From contig NZ_CP138953.1 in assembly GCF_047126315.1 (NCBI RefSeq), positions 1,240,001-1,304,000 on the forward strand: DNA of 64,000 nucleotides, in the 5' to 3' direction. The translations under genes and the position numbers were made by a program. Positions 44,347-51,573 of this stretch are shown piece by piece; position 1 is the first letter of the stretch; each line of letters begins with the position of its first letter. The notes under the pieces were generated by a model. That model worked only from the letters and a program-made list of their open reading frames with translations. It did not search any database and had not been told where the DNA came from. This stretch comes from Shimia sp022448905 (GTDB taxonomy: Bacteria; Pseudomonadota; Alphaproteobacteria; Rhodobacterales; Rhodobacteraceae).

Positions 44347-44880
44347 ATGTCTCGTATTGGTAAAAAACCGGTCGAGCTGCCCAGCGGCGTAACTGCCTCT
44401 GTCTCCGGCCAGACCATCGAAATCAAAGGCCCGAAGGACACTCAGTCTTTCACCGCTACTGATGACGTGACCCTTGCAGTTGAAGAGAACGCCGTAACGG
44501 TGACTCCTCGCGGCAAGTCCAAGCGCGCCCGTCAGCAGTGGGGCATGTCCCGCACTATGGTTGCCAACATGGTGACCGGCGTGACCGCAGGCTTCAAAAA
44601 AGAACTCGAGATCAACGGTGTTGGTTATCGTGCGCAGATGCAGGGCAACACCCTGAAGCTGTCGCTCGGTCTCTCTCACGAAGTGAACTTCGAAGTGCCA
44701 GCGGGTATCACCGTGACCACACCGAAGAACACTCAGATCATCGTGGAAGGTACTGACAGCCAGCTGGTTGGCCAGGTTGCGGCAAACATCCGCGAATGGC
44801 GTAAACCAGAGCCTTATAAAGGCAAGGGCATCAAGTACGTGGACGAATATATCTTCCGTAAGGAAGGTAAGAAGAAGTAA
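44347..44880 (+). CDS. rplF: 50S ribosomal protein L6
   Basis: A 177-residue L6: SRIGKKPVELPSGV and the C-terminal KPEPYKGKGIKYVDE. Two repeated RNA-binding folds are expected. GGAGAGCTAG precedes the start. Confidence 0.97.
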   Translation: MSRIGKKPVELPSGVTASVSGQTIEIKGPKDTQSFTATDDVTLAVEENAVTVTPRGKSKRARQQWGMSRTMVANMVTGVTAGFKKELEINGVGYRAQMQGNTLKLSLGLSHEVNFEVPAGITVTTPKNTQIIVEGTDSQLVGQVAANIREWRKPEPYKGKGIKYVDEYIFRKEGKKK

Positions 44881-44891
44881 GGACCAGACAG

Positions 44892-45254
44892 ATGGCAAAC
44901 AGCAAACGGGAACTGTTCCTCAAGCGCCGCCTGCGCGTCCGGAACAAACTTCGCAAGGTCAATGGCGATCGCAAAATGCGCCTGTCCGTGCACCGCAGCA
45001 ACAAGAACATCAGCGTTCAGCTGATCGACGACCGTGCTGGCGTGACCGTGGCATCCGCATCCACCCTGGAAAAAGATCTGGGCCTGGTTGGCAAAAACAA
45101 CATCGAAGCAGCAACCAAGGTTGGTGCGGCGATTGCCGAGCGTGCGAACAAAGCTGGCGTGACCGAAGCGTATTTCGACCGCGGTGGCTTCCTCTTCCAC
45201 GGCAAAGTGAAGGCTCTGGCCGACGCTGCGCGTGAAGGTGGCTTGAAAGTCTAA
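44892..45254 (+). CDS. rplR: 50S ribosomal protein L18
   Basis: A 120-residue L18, a 5S rRNA binding protein: RLSVHRSNKNISVQLIDD and the AEAYFDRGGFLFHGKVKAL-type end. A 116-bp spacer with a stable UUCG-loop hairpin follows it before rpsE. Confidence 0.97.
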   Translation: MANSKRELFLKRRLRVRNKLRKVNGDRKMRLSVHRSNKNISVQLIDDRAGVTVASASTLEKDLGLVGKNNIEAATKVGAAIAERANKAGVTEAYFDRGGFLFHGKVKALADAAREGGLKV

Positions 45255-45261
45255 GACTTGA

Positions 45262-45313
45262 GGGGGACGTTCGCGTCCCCCCGATGATCCGGGAGGTCGC
45301 AGACATGTCTGCG
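45262..45313 (+). promoter_or_regulatory. UUCG hairpin and 16-bp palindrome between rplR and rpsE
   Basis: GGGGGACG-TTCG-CGTCCCCC at 45262-45281 is an eight-pair stem with the very stable UUCG tetraloop. A perfect 16-bp palindrome CGCAGACATGTCTGCG lies at 45298-45313. No T run is present. It lies inside what is normally a tightly packed operon. Confidence 0.6.
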
Positions 45314-45370
45314 GCTTCACTGGGATCGGAGATAACAGGCGCCAAGCGCCAGTAGATAAAGGAATGCCAA

Positions 45371-45934
45371 ATGGCAGAACGTGAAAACCGCCGGGGCCGT
45401 GGTCGTAACCGCGAAGAAGAAACCCCGGAATTCGCCGATCGTCTCGTTGCGATCAACCGTGTTTCCAAGACCACCAAAGGTGGTAAGAACTTTGGCTTCG
45501 CAGCTCTGGTTGTTGTTGGTGACCAAAAAGGCCGTGTAGGCTTCGGTAAAGGTAAAGCGAAAGAGGTCCCTGAGGCCATCCGCAAAGCCACCGAGCAAGC
45601 CAAGCGTCAGATGATCCGCGTGCCTCTGCGCGAAGGTCGTACCCTGCACCACGACATGGAAGGCCGTCACGGCGCCGGTAAAGTGGTTATGCGCACCGCT
45701 CCAGAAGGTACCGGGATCATCGCAGGTGGTCCAATGCGTGCCGTTTTCGAAATGCTCGGCGTCAAAGACGTTGTTTCGAAATCCATCGGTTCCCAGAACC
45801 CCTACAACATGATCCGCGCCACCATTGACGGGCTGAAGAAAGAAGCCAGCCCACGTCAGGTTGCGGCTCGCCGTGGCAAGAAAGTTGCTGACATCCTGCG
45901 CAAGGATGAAGCACCTGCCGAAGCCGCAGAGTAA
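45371..45934 (+). CDS. rpsE: 30S ribosomal protein S5
   Basis: A 187-residue S5: FADRLVAINRVSKTTKGGKNFGFAALVVVGDQKGRVGFGKGKA and the VFEMLGVKDVVSKSIGS core. A 20-residue Ala/Glu-rich tail extends the C terminus. Confidence 0.97.
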   Translation: MAERENRRGRGRNREEETPEFADRLVAINRVSKTTKGGKNFGFAALVVVGDQKGRVGFGKGKAKEVPEAIRKATEQAKRQMIRVPLREGRTLHHDMEGRHGAGKVVMRTAPEGTGIIAGGPMRAVFEMLGVKDVVSKSIGSQNPYNMIRATIDGLKKEASPRQVAARRGKKVADILRKDEAPAEAAE

Positions 45935-45947
45935 GGAGTAACGACCA

Positions 45948-46136
45948 ATGGCAAAAACCATCGTAGTTAAGCAGGTCGGTTCGCCGATCCGTCGTCCTCA
46001 AGACCAGCGCGCCACTCTGGTGGGTCTGGGTCTGAACAAGATGAACCGCACCCGTGAGCTGGAAGACACTCCGGCGATTCGTGGGATGATCCGCAAGGTC
46101 TCCCACATGGTGGAGATCATCGAAGAGCGCGACTAA
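45948..46136 (+). CDS. rpmD: 50S ribosomal protein L30
   Basis: A 62-residue L30 (IVVKQVGSPIRRPQDQRATLVGLGLNKM). It ends the third ribosomal unit. rplO, usually next, is 4.9 kb away. Confidence 0.96.
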   Translation: MAKTIVVKQVGSPIRRPQDQRATLVGLGLNKMNRTRELEDTPAIRGMIRKVSHMVEIIEERD

Positions 46137-46160
46137 GCCTTTTTGATCGAAAAAATTGAA

Positions 46161-46189
46161 AACGCCCTCGGATTTCCGGGGGCGTTTTT
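46161..46189 (+). terminator. Terminator after rpmD
   Basis: An eleven-pair stem (AACGCCCTCGG/CCGGGGGCGTT, one T-G pair) with an ATTT loop and TTTTT. The A-rich left side also lets it serve the convergent gene. Confidence 0.92.
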
Positions 46190-46191
46190 GA

Positions 46192-46800
46192 TTATAGTGC
46201 GTCGAGGAGCTTTCGCTTTGCCTCAGTGAATTCTTCTTTATCAAGAAGTCCTCTTTCCAGAAGAGCGCCTAACCGTTCAAGTGTTTCCAGTGGGTCACTT
46301 GAGAGTCCGTGAGATGATTTGGAAATTGAACTAACGTTCGGTTCTGGTTTCTCTCTCAACAATTTGTTGGCAAGGTCGGCAACAATTGGAACACTTTGTT
46401 TTAAACAGTTGTCAATTGTTACGATCCTGCTTCCAAGATCGATCATGATTTTACCTAAAACCCAACCTTGGGATGCAGAAACCGCCTAGACACGATCAAG
46501 GCGGATGCTCTGGGTATCTGTCGAGCCAGTCAGCATGGCGCAATCTAACAGCAAAAACCGCTCGTTTGTTAGCGCAATTACCCAGGTGTTAGCTCCAAAA
46601 TCAAAGGAATTTGACGTATCGGATTGGCTCATGACGCCTGATGTTATTGCCAACACTACCTCTTGTTCCTCTAGGTAGTCGGACAGAACTCGAAATTCTT
46701 TTTTTGTTCCGAAGGTGTCAAATGGCACTGAGTTTACGTCACAGATACCTTTCCAGTTTCCTTTTTGTGTGAGGGCTCTGTATTCTTCTAAATCCAACAT
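46192..46800 (-). pseudogene. PH-domain plus SHOCT protein split by one in-frame TAG
   Basis: A reading frame of about 202 codons is broken only by an amber codon at 46486-46488. Starting at ATG 46798-46800, it gives a YokE-like bacterial PH domain (VIALTNERFLLLD, then IRLDRV-stop-AVSASQGWVLGKIMIDLG, TIDN) and a SHOCT motif at the end (LGALLERGLLDKEEFTEAKRKLLDA). The two halves are exactly in frame, and strand pairs of the PH fold lie on each side of the stop, so this looks like one gene with a recent nonsense change. The ATG at 46446 could restart translation of the C-terminal half only. Stop readthrough is possible but not supported. Confidence 0.75.
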
Positions 46801-47124
46801 CTTTCGAAGCCTCGATAAAATATAGCAATAATTGTATATACTTCTAAGGCGTGAGTTGGTCAAAGGAGATGCGCGTTCTGGTTGGCACTTACCTCAGGTG
46901 AAATCGCTTACCTTACTGGATGTAGCGGTCCATTCCTCATTAGCCCCCAAATATATCATTCCAAATTCGAATGATTAACATCGCTTCCATCGATATTCGC
47001 AAAGTGCATATCTGGGATGCTTTCTTGTGCCTACCGCGCCGAAAACTTCAGCACTAAATGGACCGCATGAACAGATAATGCGCGTCAAGCCGAAGTGGCG
47101 CATCGGCACTTGAAGGATAAACTC
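46801..47124. other. Intergenic region between PH-SHOCT gene and DUF1127 gene
   Basis: A 324-bp stretch rich in A+T near 46810-46845 (likely promoter of the minus-strand PH-SHOCT gene). It contains an inverted TCATTC/GAATGA pair around 46959-46977. No credible gene; the RBS of the downstream DUF1127 gene (GAAGGA) sits at its end. Confidence 0.5.
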
Positions 47125-47340
47125 ATGCAACATGCTCCATCTCTGCACATCGAAGCCGTAGACATCGTAGGCCGTTTCTCCCGTCTGGTTGAGAATTGGC
47201 TCCTGACCCGTAAGCGCGACGCGTCTTACGCCAAGACTGTCAAAGAGCTGAACAAGCTGACCAACCGCGAACTGGCTGACATTGGCCTGAACCGCGGTGA
47301 CATCGAAGATGTGGCGCGCAAAGGCGCTCTGGCCCTGTAA
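47125..47340 (+). CDS. DUF1127 protein, first of three
   Basis: A 71-residue protein from ATG 47125 behind GAAGGATAAACTC. The family core covers residues 40-65: KELNKLTNRELADIGLNRGDIEDVA, an arrangement of Leu, Arg-Glu-Leu-Ala-Asp-Ile-Gly and Arg-x-Asp-Ile. DUF1127 (YjiS-like) proteins are small, often multicopy in alphaproteobacteria; some are involved in phosphate, RNA-related or stress responses, but no general function is known. It has its own terminator. Confidence 0.83.
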   Translation: MQHAPSLHIEAVDIVGRFSRLVENWLLTRKRDASYAKTVKELNKLTNRELADIGLNRGDIEDVARKGALAL

Positions 47341-47365
47341 GATACAGGACAGCCAGACACTCCCC

Positions 47366-47397
47366 AAAAGCCTCGGAGATTGCTCCGGGGCTTTTTT
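47366..47397 (+). terminator. Terminator of DUF1127 gene 1
   Basis: A thirteen-pair stem (AAAAGCCTCGGAG/CTCCGGGGCTTTT) with an ATTG loop, followed by TT. Confidence 0.9.
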
Positions 47398-47572
47398 GCG
47401 TTTGGCAGGAATTTGCAAAACCTTGTCCTGGATGCATAGGAGATAGTCGCTTGCCAATGTTGAAAGGGTCGCGGCGGGGACCTTTATCTGTGGGGTAACA
47501 CAGACCCACATATGACTGACACACAACCGCGCTATCCGAAGGTGGATTGGCGCCCCAAGGAGGACTTGTCTG

Positions 47573-47788
47573 ATGGCCTATTTGAACACCCCACACTCGC
47601 GCAGCATTGGTATGGGCGCCCGCATCTATGATGCCTGGTCCACCTATCGCGCGGAGCACCGCCAAAACGCCCTGTACCGTGAGACCACGCGGCAGCTGGG
47701 CGGGTTGAGTGACCGGCAGCTGGACGACATTGGCGTGTCTCGCCATGACATCGAAAAGCTGGCGCGGGACCAAACGATTTCACGCTAA
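47573..47788 (+). CDS. DUF1127 protein, second of three
   Basis: A 71-residue protein from ATG 47573, with QLGGLSDRQLDDIGVSRHDIEKLAR, the DUF1127 core. The N-terminal half differs from the first copy, so it is not a recent duplicate. A 232-bp spacer separates it from the first. Confidence 0.83.
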   Translation: MAYLNTPHSRSIGMGARIYDAWSTYRAEHRQNALYRETTRQLGGLSDRQLDDIGVSRHDIEKLARDQTISR

Positions 47789-47810
47789 AGGTTCCCAGCT
47801 TTGAATACGG

Positions 47811-47838
47811 AAAGCCTCGGCAATTGCCGGGGCTTTTT
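47811..47838 (+). terminator. Terminator of DUF1127 gene 2
   Basis: Stem AAAGCC-T-CGGC/GCCG-G-GGCTTT with an AATT loop, followed by TT; almost the same form as the terminator of DUF1127 gene 1. Confidence 0.88.
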
Positions 47839-47860
47839 GCTTTCTGAGAGGTAAAGAGCC

Positions 47861-47944
47861 ATGACAAAGATGCATATCGGACAGATCAATCTGGCAATTG
47901 TTGGCGCTAACGGTCGGGGCTATGTTGAGGGCACCAGAAGGTAA
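47861..47944 (+). CDS. Possible 27-codon small protein between DUF1127 genes
   Basis: ATG 47861 is preceded by GAGAGGTAAAGAGCC and gives 27 codons (MTKMHIGQINLAIVGANGRG and seven more) to TAA. It has no recognised motif. Start context is good, but nothing else supports it; a leader peptide for the next DUF1127 gene is one idea. Confidence 0.3.
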   Translation: MTKMHIGQINLAIVGANGRGYVEGTRR

Positions 47945-47999
47945 AACAGAAAATCGCCGAAAAATACGTTTCGGCACAGATAGATAAGGAGCCACCATC

Positions 48000-48212
48000 A
48001 TGGCATTTGTTCAAACCGCTCAGACCGCCCGCATCGACCTTTTTGCAACCCTGCGTGCGTCCATTGAAGAGTTCAAAGCAGCCCGTGTGCTGCGTCAGAA
48101 ATACAAATCCACCGTTCGGGAATTGGCCCGGATGAGTGACCGCGAGTTGGCCGATATTGGCGTCAACCGCTACGACATCAAAGGCATCGCCAAAGCCCAC
48201 GTGTGCGGCTAA
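48000..48212 (+). CDS. DUF1127 protein, third of three
   Basis: A 70-residue protein from ATG 48000, preceded by ATAAGGAGCCACC, a strong ribosome binding site. The core reads ELARMSDRELADIGVNRYDIKGIAK. The gene ends with a terminator that faces the convergent cyclase gene. Confidence 0.85.
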   Translation: MAFVQTAQTARIDLFATLRASIEEFKAARVLRQKYKSTVRELARMSDRELADIGVNRYDIKGIAKAHVCG

Positions 48213-48233
48213 GTGACCTAAGACATCGATTGT

Positions 48234-48264
48234 AACGCCCCTGCCTGATCCGCAGGGGCGTTTT
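48234..48264 (+). terminator. Terminator of DUF1127 gene 3
   Basis: An eleven-pair stem (AACGCCCCTGC/GCAGGGGCGTT) with a seven-base loop, followed by TTTT. Confidence 0.9.
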
Positions 48265-48295
48265 GTCTTTCAGGTGGACTGGGAGAGTGCCGGCA

Positions 48296-49432
48296 TTACT
48301 CAGGCATCGGGCTGGGTGCATAAACCGCTTCTCCAGAAGGCAACCCCTTGAGGGAGAAAGTGCCGACTTGACGTGTTCTGGGCACCAAGTTCGCTGCGGC
48401 ATGTGACATCAAAATTGGGCACTCTGTTTGGGCACATAGGCTTTCAATACGGGCCGCCAGGTTCACAGCTGGGCCCATGACTGTGAAGTCCAGCCGCTTT
48501 TCGCTGCCTACATTGCCGTAAAGCACTTCGCCGACGTTCAGGCCTATGCCAAAACGCAAGGTGTCGGTTTGGTGGCTGCTCGCAGCTTGGGCGGCCCGCA
48601 GGGCGCGGGCGACCGCGTCTTGTTGGCCTGCCGAAGCGGGAAAGATGGCCAACACCGCGTCCCCCATGAACTTAAGGATCTCACCGCTCTCCGAGGTCAC
48701 CGTCGCGTCCATGACCTCAAAGAAGGTATTGGCGATGGCGACCGCCTGCTCCGGGTCACGCTCGACGTTGAGCTGGGTCCAGCCGCGCAGATCGCTGATC
48801 AGGATGGCGGCATCGATGATGTCGACGTGACCGCGGGTGATTTCACCGGCCCAAACCCGCTGGGCTGTGTGTTTGCCCAGGTAGGCCTCGCTCACGGCGG
48901 AAGAGAGTGTGGTGAGGCGTAATACTTCGATAAAGGGCGCAAGTTGCGCGGCGATGGTGTCGAATCCCGCGAGGTCGGGGGGTGTAAATCCGCCAGCGTG
49001 GCGGGTTGTGAGGGTCATGACGGCGGTAACGCGGTCCCCAAACAGGACAGGGAGCGCATAATAGTCGCTGCCACCTTGGGCACGCAGCTCGTGCAGGACC
49101 TCGTGATGGTCGGGAGCCAACGCGGACAGGTTTTGGCGAAAGGGTTTGCGGGATTGCGAGACGGTGGTCATCGGGCTGCCCGCATAGCCGCCGCGCGTCT
49201 CCAGCCCGTGGGTGCTTTCGACGACGGGTTTGGGGCCGGTGTCGTTCTCCCAGGTGGTGCCCACCGCGGCAAGCAACGGGTGCAGAGTGCGCATGGCAAA
49301 ACGCAGACGCCAGACGGGGGCGTTTGCTTGCGCCAGCTGTGCGCCGAGCTGTTGGGTCAGATCGTCGAGGGTTTTGGCGGCGGCGGCGTTTGTCAGGAGC
49401 CAGTCGGTGAGGGTTTGGGGGGACCAAGGCAT
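48296..49432 (-). CDS. Class III adenylate/guanylate cyclase with N-terminal sensory region
   Basis: A 378-residue protein. The C-terminal catalytic domain (about 180-378) has the metal-binding Asp in ILISDLRGWTQL and in LKFMGDAVLAIF, and the transition-state Asn/Arg in AVNLAARIE. The substrate-specifying pair looks like Lys (LKFMGD) and Asp (DFTVMG), favouring ATP over GTP. The N-terminal 175 residues resemble a GAF-like sensor but are not clearly one. It makes cAMP in response to some internal cue. Solitary in island 3, convergent with the DUF1127 gene. Confidence 0.85.
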   Translation of the reverse strand: MPWSPQTLTDWLLTNAAAAKTLDDLTQQLGAQLAQANAPVWRLRFAMRTLHPLLAAVGTTWENDTGPKPVVESTHGLETRGGYAGSPMTTVSQSRKPFRQNLSALAPDHHEVLHELRAQGGSDYYALPVLFGDRVTAVMTLTTRHAGGFTPPDLAGFDTIAAQLAPFIEVLRLTTLSSAVSEAYLGKHTAQRVWAGEITRGHVDIIDAAILISDLRGWTQLNVERDPEQAVAIANTFFEVMDATVTSESGEILKFMGDAVLAIFPASAGQQDAVARALRAAQAASSHQTDTLRFGIGLNVGEVLYGNVGSEKRLDFTVMGPAVNLAARIESLCAQTECPILMSHAAANLVPRTRQVGTFSLKGLPSGEAVYAPSPMPE

Positions 49433-49702
49433 AGGGGGAGTTTAGTGGGGATTGGGCGGAAGGTAAAAGCGTTGGCCGCCTAGATCAAACGGAGTTTCCG
49501 CGAGGATCGAATTGTGGCCTCACGCTTTAGGTTGGGCTTTCTACGCAGTGAACAATTATTGCATGTGGCGCGTGCAGTTGAGACACTCAGTTGAACACTG
49601 AGCCGTCTTTAGCCTTTCTGACAGTCTGACGCGCGGGGCGGTCGCTCTGCGGTTCCGCCCTAATTCCGCCAAGAATCATCACTACTTTCAAAACCTAGTA
49701 GA

Positions 49703-50788
49703 TTGTTAGTGAAAAAGGGTTGGAAATTGCCATTCGTTTTTTATGCCTTGGGCCTAGCGCTCTGGTTCGGCTTTTGGGTGCTGGTTTTCCGTGTGTTGAG
49801 CAGAATGCGAACAGCTGCAGCTGTTGGACGCGCGCTCTCGGATTTCAACTTCAGCCCGCGTGAGGTCTACAACGAAAGTCTCAAAGCGATGGAGCGCCAC
49901 GCAGACGTCTGGCGGAATGCCGTGTTGGGCGAGAGGCCTGGCAAGACCCAGGGTGATGTATCAGACGAACCTCTCGCTGCCCTTTTCTTTTTTGTGAACC
50001 GATTGAGCCCTGAAGGGCTGGGCGAATTGAAGCCGGATTGGTTCTTGAGCCAGCGCCTTAAACCGATCCCGTCCGTTGAGCTTCACGCAATCCGGTTTTT
50101 TTGCGCGTGTGCCGAACTTTCGGATAAGGAGTTTCAAAAGGTTCGCCGCCGGATGTTGCGCCGACAGCGGGGCGAGGCGGACAAAATCTGGTCAACTTGG
50201 CGCGGTCGCATTTCCTCCCGCATGGAAAGGATTGCGCAGACAAAGGCGGATCATGAGGAAGGACGCCATCAGGCCAAACTGTGGCTGCAAGAGCGCGCCA
50301 GCCCCGTTCGAGATCAGGATCTGACCAACTGGCTGTGTGCGCAAAGCCCGGACGTGTGGCACGAGTTGAGCATCGGCGTCGAGTGGATGGGCGACGGCGC
50401 AGCCGAGCTTGTGCCGTTTGTCGAATGGCTGGTCGCGCAGCCGGAGTTGGACCGAAGTACGGCGCTATTGCTCTTGGCGCAAGCGGTTGGCGAAGGAATC
50501 GACGCAGAACCCTACGAGCAACATGACTGCGCACGCAACCAGGCCTGGATGAAGACCTTGCACGAAGGGCTGAAGACTGCATTTTATACTCAGATTCAAT
50601 TGGCCATCCCGCCTGCAGGGAGACAAATGGTCGAGGCCTTGTTCGAACCTGAACACGCAAGTGGTTGGAAGCTGCCACATGTGGATTTGGATAAGATTCC
50701 AACTCGGCCACGCCACTCCGAGTGGGTTTTCATTGACAACCATCCGGTGGAAAGCTTCGAAGCTTGGAAAGACCGCCGCTTCGCTTAA
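49703..50788 (+). CDS. Hypothetical protein with N-terminal membrane anchor
   Basis: Up to 361 residues from TTG 49703 or 359 from GTG 49709; no clear ribosome binding site decides. A single hydrophobic segment (FVFYALGLALWFGFWVLVF, about 10-30) is followed by a cytoplasmic-looking soluble region of about 330 residues rich in Trp, Arg and Glu. No family recognised. Composition is moderately GC-rich. It lies immediately before the rplO promoter region. Confidence 0.55.
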   Translation: MLVKKGWKLPFVFYALGLALWFGFWVLVFRVLSRMRTAAAVGRALSDFNFSPREVYNESLKAMERHADVWRNAVLGERPGKTQGDVSDEPLAALFFFVNRLSPEGLGELKPDWFLSQRLKPIPSVELHAIRFFCACAELSDKEFQKVRRRMLRRQRGEADKIWSTWRGRISSRMERIAQTKADHEEGRHQAKLWLQERASPVRDQDLTNWLCAQSPDVWHELSIGVEWMGDGAAELVPFVEWLVAQPELDRSTALLLLAQAVGEGIDAEPYEQHDCARNQAWMKTLHEGLKTAFYTQIQLAIPPAGRQMVEALFEPEHASGWKLPHVDLDKIPTRPRHSEWVFIDNHPVESFEAWKDRRFA

Positions 50789-50991
50789 GCTGTGATAGAG
50801 TGCTCCGCCCGTGAAATGCATCGTACACGTCTAGCTCAGCGCTCGGCCCGCGCAGCATCTTCCACATTGCAAAGCGCTGCCCAAGGGTCTATACGCCCCC
50901 GGTGGCGTTTTGCGCCCCGAGAATCAAAATCAAGAAAAGCCGTGTTTGGCCCGATACGCTTCGTGGGTCAGTTCCGGCAAGGAGAAGCGAT

Positions 50992-51465
50992 ATGAAACTG
51001 CACGAACTGCGCGACAATCCTGGCGCAACTAAGAAACGCATGCGCGTTGGCCGTGGCCCCGGTTCCGGTAAAGGTAAAATGGGTGGCCGTGGTATCAAAG
51101 GTCAGAAATCCCGTTCGGGTGTGGCGATCAACGGCTACGAAGGTGGCCAAATGCCTTTGTACCAGCGCCTGCCAAAGCGCGGCTTCAACAAGCCAAACCG
51201 CAAGGCATATGCTGTTGTAAACCTGGGCCTGATCCAGAAGTTCGTCGACGAGAAGAAGCTGGACGCCTCTGCCGCGATCACCGAAGAAGCCCTGGTTGCT
51301 TCCGGTCTGGTGCGCCGCGTTAAAGACGGCATCCGCGTTCTGGCAAAAGGCGAAGTTTCCGCCAAGCTGAACATCGAAGTGACCGGCGCCTCCAAAGCAG
51401 CTGTTGAAGCTGTCGAAAAAGCGGGCGGCTCTCTGACGGTCAAAACCGCGCCAGCGGCTGAATAA
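50992..51465 (+). CDS. rplO: 50S ribosomal protein L15
   Basis: A 157-residue L15 from ATG 50992 after AAGGAGAAGCGAT (a longer frame beginning at 50902 is not needed). MKLHELRDNPGATKKRMRVGRG and GGQMPLYQRLPKRGF are conserved. Heads the fourth unit; the 203-bp region upstream must provide the promoter. Confidence 0.97.
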   Translation: MKLHELRDNPGATKKRMRVGRGPGSGKGKMGGRGIKGQKSRSGVAINGYEGGQMPLYQRLPKRGFNKPNRKAYAVVNLGLIQKFVDEKKLDASAAITEEALVASGLVRRVKDGIRVLAKGEVSAKLNIEVTGASKAAVEAVEKAGGSLTVKTAPAAE

Positions 51466-51515
51466 GAGGTTGTGAGCGGGCACAGACCCGCTTACATAAT
51501 CTTCCAAGTTTTCCT

Positions 51516-51555
51516 AACGCCGCCAAACCGGGAAACGGTTCTGGCGGCGTTTCCA
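51516..51555 (+). promoter_or_regulatory. Large hairpin between rplO and secY
   Basis: AACGCCGCCA/TGGCGGCGTT (ten pairs) enclosing an AACCG/CGGTT inner stem, followed by only TT. It could be a weak terminator or attenuator that lowers secY relative to rplO, or an mRNA processing site. Confidence 0.6.
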
Positions 51556-51573
51556 GTCTAAGAGAGATCCTAA

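Noticed and set aside
46192..46446. SHOCT frame treated as an independent 84-codon gene
   Set aside because: It is in frame with the upstream PH fragment across one TAG and completes its PH fold, so a split single gene is the better reading.
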